Positions 55,901 through 64,000 of a DNA stretch of 64,000 bases are shown here, in pieces (within the stretch, counting starts at the first letter, position 1; the number at the start of each line of letters is the position of its first letter). Origin of the DNA: Penaeus vannamei (taxonomy: Eukaryota > Arthropoda > Malacostraca > Decapoda > Penaeidae); contig NC_091552.1 in assembly GCF_042767895.1 (NCBI RefSeq), positions 26,157,447 to 26,221,446 on the forward strand, given 5' to 3'. A program made the translations under genes and the position numbers. The notes beneath the pieces are model-generated. The model was given only the letters and a program-made list of their open reading frames with translations. It was not told the DNA's origin and did not search any database.

Positions 55901-58900
55901 TTTTATAATGATAATAACAAAAATGATAATTTTAGAAATAATAATGACAATAGAAATAATTATAATGACAATGATAATGATGTTACTATTATTTTTATTG
56001 TCATTATTAGTCAGAAAATTGTTGGAATAAAGTTGATTATTGCTATTATTGCAGTAATTATCAAAATTATCATTATAATCATGATTTTATCATTATTATC
56101 ATTATAATTGTCATTATCATTGTCATTAACATCATAATTATCATTATTATTGTATATAACGAAGGAATTATCACGAATATCATCACAATTACCTGAATTA
56201 ATGTTAAAATCCTTATAATTATAAATAAAAAACGAAAAGTTTTTTTCGACGTTTCTCTAGATTTTGCCGTTTTTTTTCGACTGTTGGGATTTTATTACTT
56301 TTTGCCCTTCTTTCATTATAGATAGACTGGATAATAATTATTATCATCATTGTTATCATTACTGTCATTATTCTTATGATTATTATAATTACTGTCATTA
56401 TTCCTATGATTAATTTCATTATAGTCATTATCATCATGATTATCATCATTATTATAGCAGTTATAATGAATTTTTTGCTAATTACTATAGCTATTTTCAT
56501 CATAACTATTTTATAATTATAATAGCAATAATGATAATTTTAGAAATAATGACAATAGTAATATTTATAATGACAATGATAATGATATTATATTTTCTAT
56601 TATCATTATTAGTTTGAAAATTATTGGAATAGAGTTGATTATTGCTATTATTGCAGTTATTATCAAAAATTTCATTATAAATATGATTTTATAATTAATA
56701 TCATTATTATTGTCATTATCATTACCATTATCATCATAATTATCATCATTATTGCATATAATGAAGGAATTATCATGAAAATCATCACAATTACCTTAAT
56801 TAATTTTAAAATCCTCAAAATTACCAATAAAAAGCGAAAAGAGTTTTTTTCGACTTTTCTCTCACAAGGATGTAATACGCTAGATTTTGCCTTTTTTTCG
56901 ACTTTTGGGATTTTATTACTTTTGGCCTTTATTTCTTTATAAATGGACTGGATAATAATTATTATCATTACTTTCGTTATTCTTATAAATATTATCATTA
57001 TAGTCATTATCATCATGATTATCATCATTATTGTTATCATTATTGGTTATAATGATTATTATGTTAATTATTACAGCAATTTTTATCAGCATAACTATTT
57101 TTATAATGATAATAGCAATAATGATAATTTTAGAAATAATAATGACAATAGTAATAATTATAATGACAATTATAATGATATTATTTCTATTGTCATTATT
57201 AGTCAGAAAATTGTTGGAATAGAGTTGATTATTGTTATTATTGCAGCAATTATCAAAATTATCTTTATAATTATGATTTTATTATTGTTATCATTATTAT
57301 TGTCATTATCATTGTCATTATCTTCATAAATATCATCAGTTTTGCCTATAATGAAGGAATTATCATGAAAATCATCACAATTACCTGAATTAATGTTAAA
57401 ATCCTCATAATTACCAATAAAAAGAGAGAAGGTTTTTTCGACTTTTCTCTGAAAAGGCTGTACTACACTCGATTTTGTCGTTTTTCCTACTTCTGGGATT
57501 TTATTACTTTTGGCCTTTATTTCATTATAATTGGACTGGATAATAATTATTATCATTATTATCATAACTGTCATTATTCTTATGATTATTATCATTATAG
57601 TCATTATCATCATGGTTATAATCATTATTATCATCATTACTACAGTTATAATGATTATTATGCTAATTATTATAGCTATTTTCATCATCATAACTATTTA
57701 TATAATGATAATAGGAATAATGATACTTTTATAAATTATAATGACAATAGTAATAATTATAATGACAATGATAATGATGTTACTATTATTTCTATTGTCA
57801 TTATTAGTCTGGAAATTATTGGAATAGAGTTGATTATTGCTATTATTGCAGTAATTATCAAAATTATCATTATAATTATGGTTTTATTATTATTATCAAT
57901 ATTATTGTCATTATCATCATAATTATCATCATTATTGCATATAATGAAGGAGTTATAATGAAAATCATCACAATTATCTGAATTAATGTTAAAATGCTCA
58001 TAATTACCAATAAAAAGAGAAAAGTTTTTTTTCGATGTTTCTCTGAAAAGGCTGTAAAACGCTAAATTTTACCGTTTTTTCGACTTATGGGATTTTATTA
58101 CTTTTGGCCTTTATTTCATTATAAATGGACTGGGTAATAATTATTATCATTATTATCATTACTGTCATTATTCTTATGATTATTATCATTATAGTCATTA
58201 TCATCATGATTATCATCATTACTAAAGTTATAATTATTATGCTAATTATTATAGCTATTTTCATCATCATAACTATTTTTATAATGATAATAGCAATAAC
58301 GATAATTTTAGAAATAATAATGACAATAATAATGATTATAATGACAATGATAATGATATCATTATTTTTATTGTCATTATTAGTCTGGAAATTATTGGAA
58401 TAGAGTTGATTATTGCTATTATTGGAGTAATTATCAAAATTATCATTATGATTATGATTTTATCATTATCATTATTATTGTCATTATCATCATAATTATC
58501 ATCATTATTGCATATAATGAAGGAATTATCATGAAAATCATCACAATTACCTGAATTAATGTTAAAATCCTCATAATTACCGATAAAATGAGAAAAGTTT
58601 TTTTTTCGACGTTTCTCTGAAAAGGCTGTAATACGCTAGATTTTGCCGTTTTTCGACTTTTGGGATTTTATTACTTTTGGCCTTTATTTCATTATAAATG
58701 GACTGAATGATAATTATTATCATCATTATTATCATTCCTGTCATTATTCCTATGATTATTATCATTATAGTCATTTTCATCATTATTATCATCATTATTA
58801 ATATCCTTATTGCAGTTATAATGACTATTATGCTATTATTATAGCTATTTTCATCATCATAACTATTTTTATAATGATAATAGCAATAATTATAATTTTT

Positions 58901-59794
58901 GAAATAATAATGACAATAGTAATAATTATAATGACAACGATGATGATGTTATTATTCTTTCTTTTGTCATTATTAGTCTGAAAATTATTGGAATAAAGTT
59001 GATTATTGCTAATATTGCAGTAATTATCAAAGTTATTATTATAATTATGATTTTATCATTATTATCATTATTATTTACATTATCATTGTCATTATCATCA
59101 TAATTATCATTATTGTATATAATGAAGGATTTATCATGAAAATCATCACAATTCCCTGAATTAATTAATTACCAATAAAAAGCGAAAAGTTTTTTTTTCG
59201 TTTCTCTCAAAAGGCTGTAATACGCTAGATTTTGCCATTTTTTTCGACTTTGGGGATTGTATTACTTTTGGCCTTGATTTCATTATAAATGGACTGGATA
59301 AAAATTATTACAATCATCATTATCATTATTGTCATTATTCCTATGATTATTATCATTATAGTCATTATCATCATGATTGTCATTATTATTATCATCATTA
59401 TTGCAGTTATAATGATTATTATGCTAATTATTATAACTATTTTCATCATCGTAACTACTTTTATAATGATAATAGAAATAATGATACTTTTAGAAATGAT
59501 AATGACAATAGTAATAATTATAATGACAATTATAATGATGTTATTATTATTTCTATTGTCATTATTAGTCTGAGAATTATTGGAACAGAGTTGATTATTG
59601 CCATTATTGCAGTAATTTTCAAAATTATCATTATAATTATGATTTTATCATTATTATCATTATTATTGTCATTATCATCATTATTGCATATAATGAAGGA
59701 ATTATCATGAAAAACATCACAATTACCTGAATTAATGTTTAAATCCTCATAATTACCAATAAAATGCGAAAAGGTTTTTTTTCGACGTTTCTCT
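46917..59794 (-). repeat. A-family satellite array, minus orientation
   Basis: About 21 A units on the minus strand, with core anchors (GTTTCTCTC) near 47,106, 47,690, 48,265, 48,806, 49,745, 50,751, 51,335, 51,907, 52,505, 53,130, 54,725, 55,318, 56,262, 56,855, 57,443, 58,038, 58,610, 59,205 and 59,787. Core deletions occur near 49,275, 50,311, 53,615 and 54,130. The array opens by direct inversion from plus-strand A at 46,916. It closes inside a core at CGACGTTTCTCT (59,794), where non-satellite DNA starts. The open frames here are Ile/Met, Asn/Asp and Tyr/His repeats. Confidence 0.92.
55333..55388. repeat. small insertion flanked by 8-bp direct repeats
   Basis: In a minus-strand A core, about 48 extra bases are present between CTCAAAA and CGTTCGATTTTGCCG. 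GACTAATA occurs at 55,333-55,340 and again at 55,381-55,388, bracketing an A-rich stretch with AATAAATAAAATAAATAAA. The direct repeats could be a target-site duplication around a tiny insert, or a local slippage product. Confidence 0.7.
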
Positions 59795-60155
59795 TATGGC
59801 AATGGATTGTTATCCGCCATAGGCTGTTGTCAATCATCTCTTTAAGGAGCTTTTGTGTGTGGGTGTGAGTGCCCACAGGTATGGCTGGTGTGCTGGAGAT
59901 AGCTGGAGAGAGCCGGGGCGACTCAACCGTCGGCTAAGGCCTGGGTAGGCCTAGTTGCTGCTTGCTGTGTCTTGCTCGGCTGAAGGATCCTGAGTGCTGA
60001 ACTCGGCATAAGGCATAAAGTGTGTAAAGAAGAGGGGGGGGGAGGAAGAGTGGGGATAGGATAAGGATAAGGAGGAGGAAAAGAATTTTAGGAGAAGGAG
60101 CCGGGGCTTCACCCAGCCTGCAGGGTAAACTTGAGGTAATAGTTGGAGTGGGCTC

Positions 60156-60183
60156 GGAGCCACGGCCTCTCGACCGTGGCTCC
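60156..60183. repeat. perfect hairpin, 10-bp stem
   Basis: GGAGCCACGG (60,156-60,165) and CCGTGGCTCC (60,174-60,183) are exact reverse complements with an 8-base loop. Four further pairs form outside if the A at 60,184 is bulged. The role is unknown; it may be part of a dispersed element or a structured transcript. Confidence 0.85.
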
Positions 60184-60383
60184 AGAGCTGTCCCTCGGCT
60201 AACCATCACCGCTGAAGCAGGATGAAGCTCGAGTGAGGCCACACAGACGCTGGCCCCTCCCGCCCGGGTCGAGAGGAGATTTCTCTCCCTCGGCCGCAGG
60301 TCTTCCGGAGGGGCGCGGCTCGGGCGGCCTCACCACGATTTAGTTAACTCCACTGGCCGTGACGCTTCTTTCCTCGGCTCGCA

Positions 60384-60407
60384 CAAACCCTTACACTAAA
60401 GGGTTTG
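60384..60407. repeat. perfect hairpin, 9-bp stem
   Basis: CAAACCCTT (60,384-60,392) and AAGGGTTTG (60,399-60,407) are exact reverse complements with the loop ACACTA. No T-run follows on either strand, so this is not a bacterial-type terminator. Confidence 0.85.
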
Positions 60408-61256
60408 CGGTCCCGGCACGAGTACTAGCAGCAAGCGCTACGTGTCGGGAACCGAAACCAGTGGGATGTCAGGGTAAGGATAAGGATGAGGGTCAACGCT
60501 ATGGCAAGGATATGGTATGAGTGAGGGTGAGGGGTGAGGTGGCGGTCACAAGCGTCAGGAGACGAGGTGAAGGTATTTAAAAACGGGGATAAGAGAGGGC
60601 AGTACCTGGTGGAGATTACTTTATTAAGGAGATTAAAAGGTACAGGACCACAAAAACCAAAACAACAAGTGAACAAGCAGAAAGAGAACACGAAAAACAA
60701 CTGAACAAAACGAGTGGATAGGGGAAGGGGAAATTTCGAAAGGAATGAGTAGAAGGTGGCTTCAAAGTGATGCGGCAAAACCCGAAAACTGCATCATTCC
60801 CTGTCCCATGCCAAAGAAAGAGATCATGGCCTAAACCTGATCTCCAGCCGAAACGAAGGATGGAGGGTGAGTCCATCCAGCCACTGGTGAGTCAAGCACG
60901 GAGTTTGTTGGTCTGTCTACAGGGCAACTTACCCCACATGATAAGGAGGAAGCGAGAGGCTTCCTCGCGGAGTTCAGACGTGCAATAGATCGGTCACGAC
61001 CCACTACAGGGAACCGTCTGAGTGCTTCATTCATTCAGAACAAGCTGGAGTTGTGTTTGTTAGTGTTTGCTGTTGGTGACAGTAGAGTGTTTGTGTGTGA
61101 AGGTGAGTTTTTGTTTTGTTTAGATGCAGCTCGTGCGTGGGATTGCTCGTCTAGATCGACCTAGCCAACACGGGGTCCTCCACCGAGATGGAAGAACCCG
61201 CGTCGGCTCGGTTAGTCGTCAGTTAGTCACTCAAGGTACACCCATTCTACCTGGGT

Positions 61257-62359
61257 TTACCTTGCGTGGCGTAACCTGAGCCCTGTAGCGGCTCCGCGAT
61301 CGATGCGCGATCGACGGCTCCTCGAGGTCAGGCAGGGAGTCCTGTGAACCGGCGCGGAAGTCTTGGTAATTGGCGGACCAATTCCCGATGCTTCCACGCT
61401 GTCCCAGGGGGTCCCCTGGCAGGGAGCATGGTATGAGGAAGAATGAGGCTCTGGGTGAGTGTCTGTCACCTCATTTCCTGCGGTTTCTGTGTTTGTTGTG
61501 GCGTACTCAGGGATGTATAGGTTTTCGTCTTCAACGATTTCCTCAGGGACAACAATGCTGGGGAAGCCGTTTCTTTGGAGCATAATAGGGACAATGTTTG
61601 CGAATCCTTTTGCATTGTATTTGGCAGCGAAGAGACTTACGTGTAATATGGCCTGGATTTTTGGGTTTGTGTTAGGTGTGAGGGTGCTTGTTTGTGTGGG
61701 CAGAGTTGTCCGAGAGGAAGTCGTGGGTCGTCTGGGTGTGCTGGTCTGAGCAGGTTGTGTAGCAGCTGTTGTTGCATAGGAAGGGACAATGTTATTGTTT
61801 TGGCGGAGCTCAGCTCGTTTTGCCTTGAGTATTTCCTTCCGTTTAGGGCAGGATCCACTAACTGCGACATGCGATCCCTCGCAGTTACAGCATTTGATGG
61901 TTTCAGTGCACCTGGCGAAGAAATGACCGTCGCCGGCGCACCGAGAGCATCTCTGGGGGTGTGTTCATTGGTGTTTTTTTTTTTTTTTTTGTGGTGAAAG
62001 CGGTAGCAGTTTAAGCATTAATCGATGTGAATGAAGCATTCGGGTTCCAAGATGTAGGTGGGGACCGATGTACTGAATATCATGAGTCCCCGCGAGAGAA
62101 GTTTCTGGGCTTCCTCGGGGGATGAGACGCGAATCTTGAAGATTCGCGACTCGGGCGGCTTGTAGACGTCGAGAACAGTGACACCGTTCTTGACGGAAAC
62201 CTCCTGGTAGATGGACTCGCACGATCGTGAGGGGATCGTCTTGTCGACCTTTTTCGCCACGATCGTACACTTAGCCTTCATCTCGGGGGAGGGAACAGGT
62301 GAAAGGCCATGATTTTGAGCTTTCTTTGGCCGTCGGCCGAAAGAAATGGGGTCAGGTGT
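61257..62359 (-). pseudogene. LINE ORF1 (Gag-like, CCHC zinc knuckle) relic
   Basis: This resembles ORF1 of I/Jockey-type non-LTR retrotransposons, an RNA-binding protein that packages element RNA. On the minus strand one frame is open from 62,359 (ATG at 62,279-62,281) and encodes an N-terminal domain with IFKIRVSSPEEAQKLLSRG, then LEPECFIHID. It hits a TAA at 62,018-62,020, followed in frame by the first knuckle start CLNCYRF. A 17-A run (61,974-61,990) and a TGA (61,965-61,967) interrupt the next part. A second frame is then open to the TAA at 61,257 and carries CSRCAGDGHFFARC and IKCCNCEGSHVAVSGSCPKR, followed by a Ser/Thr/Pro-rich tail. The first knuckle lacks its last Cys. Two stops and a frame change make it non-functional. 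No ORF2 follows. Confidence 0.82.
61974..61990 (-). repeat. 17-nt homopolymer breaking the Gag relic
   Basis: A run of 17 T on plus (A on minus) falls between the first and second zinc knuckles and shifts the reading frame. It replaces the residues where the last Cys of the first knuckle would be expected. A long homopolymer is also a typical place for assembly error. Confidence 0.85.
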
Positions 62360-62653
62360 TCAGGTTTGGTAACTGTCACTTTGAAGCCATTATGTACCTT
62401 AAAGAGGTGTGTGACTCAGTGATGATGATGTTCTGGAGAGCCTCCTCGCAAGAGATAGGCTCCCCAGTGTACGCTAATTTGATTACGTGACCCATGGGTT
62501 ACGCCATAGCGAGGGTGATGAATGATGGGTAGAGGGGAGGCTAGCAGAGGTAATTAACTGGACGATGAAAGGTGGAAGTGGTATCAAAATAGGTGAGGCA
62601 CACAGCGTAGCCAACTGTCTCTATGTGGGAAGGCCGGTCGGGGTCAGAACCCT

Positions 62654-62691
62654 GCCGAACGGGCGTGAGCCCTTATATGTTCGGCCGAACA
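62654..62691. repeat. nested hairpin and 14-bp perfect palindrome
   Basis: GCCGAAC (62,654-62,660) pairs with GTTCGGC (62,679-62,685), and inside it GGGC (62,661-62,664) pairs with GCCC (62,669-62,672) around GTGA. Overlapping the right arm, TGTTCGGCCGAACA (62,678-62,691) is a perfect palindrome, giving two mutually exclusive foldings. Confidence 0.85.
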
Positions 62692-62726
62692 CTTCGCAGT
62701 GGAACTATTGGCTGCCACTGTGCTTC

Positions 62727-62770
62727 GTGCTTTTAATTACTTGCACATCAAGGCTTGTAATTAAAAGCAC
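62727..62770. repeat. perfect inverted repeat, 14-bp arms
   Basis: GTGCTTTTAATTAC (62,727-62,740) and GTAATTAAAAGCAC (62,757-62,770) are exact reverse complements around a 16-base loop. The flanks TGCTTC and AAAGCA extend the symmetry imperfectly. They could be the terminal inverted repeats of a very small element, or an RNA stem. Confidence 0.9.
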
Positions 62771-62790
62771 TAGCCCAAAGCAGGTATTGC

Positions 62791-62813
62791 GTAACTGCAC
62801 CCAAAGCAGTTAC
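62791..62813. repeat. perfect hairpin, 8-bp stem
   Basis: GTAACTGC (62,791-62,798) and GCAGTTAC (62,806-62,813) are exact reverse complements with the loop ACCCAAA. It lies 20 bp from the 14-bp inverted repeat. Confidence 0.85.
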
Positions 62814-63023
62814 ACCAAGGGCCAATCGTCTTGTCCGTCGTGGGGGTGTCAATCTCTTTATCATCCACGATGACAACAACGAAAAAAACCTTGAACCTAT
62901 AAGATCCAGGTATGCCCTGAACTCGGCCCGGGTGCGGGAGCTTAAGTGGGTCTGAGCTGTGCCAGCCACCCGGAAACGAGGGGAGCCTGCGGTCCAATGG
63001 GCGAGCCGTGAGGTGTCCGTGGT

Positions 63024-63139
63024 CCTCTCCCCTGTGGTGTACACACTACACAGGCCCTCTCCCCTGTGGTGTACACACTACACAGGCCCTCTCCCCTGTG
63101 GTGTACACACTACACAGGCCCTCTCCCCTGTGGTGTACA
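63024..63139 (+). repeat. 32-bp minisatellite, about 3.6 copies
   Basis: The unit begins CCTCTCCCCTGTGGTGTACA and continues with CACTACACAGGC. Copies start at 63,024, 63,056, 63,088 and 63,120, exactly 32 bp apart and apparently identical; the last stops at GGTGTACA before AGAGAGATCACC. The centre has near-dyad symmetry around GTGTACAC. Because 32 is not a multiple of three, any reading frame crosses all three phases, so it is unlikely to be coding. Confidence 0.95.
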
Positions 63140-63401
63140 GAGAGAGATCACCCAATTGGCGAGGTATTATTGTCACCCACTTGGCGTGATCCTCCAGAGC
63201 CAAAGCCATCAGACTTGATTGATACTCTTTGACAACAAATTGCACAGAGAGCTCCGCCAATTTATCGTGGTTCGCCGCGACAATTGGCCAGGCCTTCTCT
63301 TGTAGCAAGTGCCCCACTACCGCTCCCTTGGAGAGCGAGGTTACAAACCTGGTCTGGACCCTCTGGTCCTGGACATAGTTTGTGGCCACGCACCAAGGTG
63401 C
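63078..63401 (-). other. unrecognised open frame, possibly a coding relic
   Basis: The minus-strand frame is open from 63,401 (stop just upstream at 63,402-63,404) to 63,078, about 107 codons. It has no ATG near its start, so if real it is a fragment. The part upstream of the minisatellite has a protein-like composition, for example LLQEKAWPIVAANHDKLAEL and MALALEDHAKWV, but I do not recognise a family. The last ~20 codons run into the 32-bp minisatellite and look like artefact. It could be a relic of a mobile-element protein; an overlapping longer minus frame also exists, so the evidence is weak. Confidence 0.2.
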
Positions 63402-63718
63402 CTAACTCTTGCCCTCTCCTTCTGACTTCCTGGTGCAGCCTGGGCCTGCGGGAAACGTCGATTTCCAACATTCGCCTGGGCTGCGGTGGCGTGATCACAC
63501 CCCCCTTGTAGCAGGATTGGGGCGCAGAGCGTTTACCACACCAAAACTCCGAATTCAGCCCACCCAGGGGGATCTTCTGTCCTGTGGTGCTGAAGGGTCG
63601 AGTGTAGGGAACAGAGCTTTTTTTTGAGGCCCTTCTTAAGACCTCACCCTGAGAGTAGGTATAAGGATAATCCCCGAAAGGGGATCTATCTGTTTCATAC
63701 TCTCTCAATGACCACAAA
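63140..63718. other. region without a confident gene
   Basis: This is balanced-composition sequence between the minisatellite and the frame at the right edge. A 194-codon minus-strand frame (63,262-63,846, GTG start) covers most of it but shows no domain and overlaps competing frames, so it is not called. A T-run lies near 63,619-63,626. I see no RNA gene or promoter that I can support. Confidence 0.4.
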
Positions 63719-64000
63719 ATGAATCCGAACATGGTAGTCACCCTGGAGCTTTTCAAGGTTACAGGGGAGTGAAAGAAAAAACAAAAGCAGGCCGAACGTG
63801 TCCGGCCTACTGAACCGAGCAAGGACAAGGCAGAACCACCAAACACAAAGTCTGTCCATGCACACCAGACTGAGGGAAACCTGAACTCTCCTCAGAACTC
63901 TCTCAGTCAAGAAGGGGCTCCAGCTGAACCAGCCAAACCAGCTGCCCCCACTTCTAAAGACCTTAAACCCCTGCAAAGGGGAGGCGTGAGGCGACGAAGG
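63719..64000 (+). pseudogene. partial K/E/P-rich open frame at window edge, with in-frame TGA
   Basis: From ATG at 63,719 the plus frame encodes 17 residues (MNPNMVVTLELFKVTGE), then TGA at 63,770-63,772. The same frame then stays open for 76 codons to the window edge. The open part is rich in Lys, Glu, Gln, Pro and Ser (KKKQKQAERVRPTEPSKDKA, later GAPAEPAKPAAPTSKDLKP), like the disordered N-terminal part of many LINE ORF1/Gag proteins. That resemblance is compositional only; no domain is reached inside the window. A minus-strand frame overlaps part of it, and the call rests on composition, so it is tentative. Confidence 0.3.

Larger units (their letters stand above)
59795..61256. other. non-satellite region without a recognisable gene
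   Basis: Base composition changes abruptly from AT-rich satellite to balanced, locally GC-rich sequence. I find no protein I can recognise. There is a purine-rich plus-strand tract at about 60,028-60,100, two perfect hairpins (listed separately), and related GGATAAGGATAAGGA-like segments near 60,055 and 60,475. The minus strand carries AATAAA at 60,620-60,625, downstream of the Gag relic; it could be a poly(A) signal, but no downstream element was evident. The sequence AAGGTGAGT at about 61,100 resembles a plus-strand splice donor, without a convincing exon. Endonuclease or reverse transcriptase motifs expected after a LINE ORF1 were not seen. Confidence 0.6.
62360..63023. other. region without a recognisable gene, rich in inverted repeats
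   Basis: No protein family is recognisable here. The stretch lies just upstream of the minus-strand Gag relic, so part of it may be the 5' region of that element. From 62,650 to 62,815 it contains a dense group of exact inverted repeats, listed separately. The segment CCCAAAGCAG occurs twice, near 62,774 and 62,800. Confidence 0.5.

Noticed and set aside
338..59573. Numerous 60-200 codon open frames over the satellite
   Set aside because: They translate only to Ile/Met, Asn/Asp or Tyr/His runs on both strands, in phase with a triplet repeat. No protein domain is seen in any of them except the reverse transcriptase piece.
59934..60242. 102-codon minus-strand frame in GC-balanced DNA
   Set aside because: It is Leu/Ser/Pro-rich, including the translation of a purine-rich tract, with no domain. 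More likely part of a dispersed repeat than a gene.
60384..60407. Transcription terminator
   Set aside because: A stem-loop is present, but there is no T-run on either side, and the sequence is eukaryotic.
60805..60840. Apparent similarity between AGGCCATGAT...CTTTCTTTGG on minus here and on plus at about 62,304
   Set aside because: The match is short and interrupted, and translations in the relevant frames do not agree. Could be chance.
60425..61034. Overlapping minus and plus frames of 67-117 codons
   Set aside because: Several frames overlap on both strands with Phe/Leu/Ser-rich or unstructured sequence, and none contains the endonuclease or RT motifs that would follow the Gag relic.
61965..62270. 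101-codon minus-strand frame overlapping the Gag relic
   Set aside because: It is the shadow frame of the zinc-knuckle protein; the other frame carries the recognisable N-terminal domain.
63008..63232. Plus-strand frames across the 32-bp minisatellite (repeating Pro-Leu-Trp-Cys-Thr residues)
   Set aside because: They only translate the minisatellite, which shifts phase with each copy.
63262..63846. 194-codon minus-strand frame
   Set aside because: It needs a GTG start, has no recognisable domain, and overlaps the plus-strand K/E/P-rich frame and another minus frame. It reads like non-coding sequence by chance open.

Overview
This window looks like nuclear DNA of an arthropod, most likely a decapod crustacean. 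The basis is a long block of CCTAA (TTAGG on the other strand), which is the arthropod telomere pentamer, together with very dense AT-rich satellite DNA and degraded non-LTR retrotransposon pieces. The decapod assignment is inference. Penaeid shrimps are known for high simple-repeat content, including AACCT pentamers, but nothing here fixes the species. There is no bacterial gene organisation, no CRISPR array, and no host gene that I can recognise.

Positions 1-59,794 are almost entirely satellite. The unit is about 600 bp: a long AT-rich stretch built from ATT/ATC/ATG/ATA-like triplets plus a core of roughly 100 bp that holds nearly all the CpGs. Three related families can be told apart by eye. 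A carries TTCATTATATGCAATAATG, B carries TTTATTATTGACAATAATG, and C carries AATTTGCGTAATTAAGGC with a different core. They form alternating blocks on opposite strands: minus A (1-166); plus C-A-B (167-16,748); a reverse transcriptase fragment; plus C (to 18,206); telomeric DNA (18,207-18,603); a separate ~127-bp satellite with embedded CCTAA (18,604-20,596); minus A (20,597-31,308); plus C-A-B (31,309-39,539); a short minus A piece (39,540-39,890); plus C-A (39,891-46,916); and minus A (46,917-59,794). The same minus-A/plus-C and plus-C/plus-A joints recur, so the blocks were probably copied as composites.

The two coding relics in this context are a 474-bp non-LTR reverse transcriptase palm fragment (16,749-17,222) and, in the right-hand non-satellite region, a broken minus-strand LINE ORF1 (Gag-like) with CCHC zinc knuckles (61,257-62,359).

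Positions 59,795-64,000 have balanced base composition and look like a mosaic of dispersed repeats: several perfect hairpins, a 32-bp minisatellite, the Gag relic, and two weak, unrecognised reading frames. One of these is a plus-strand K/E/P-rich frame that runs off the right edge. The long Ile/Met-, Asn/Asp- and Tyr/His-rich open frames over the satellite are products of the triplet repeat and are not annotated as genes. The strongest unusual signals are the ~127-bp telomere-containing satellite, whose unit lengths mostly change in 5-bp steps with a three-unit higher-order pattern, and the repeated inversion junctions of the main satellite.
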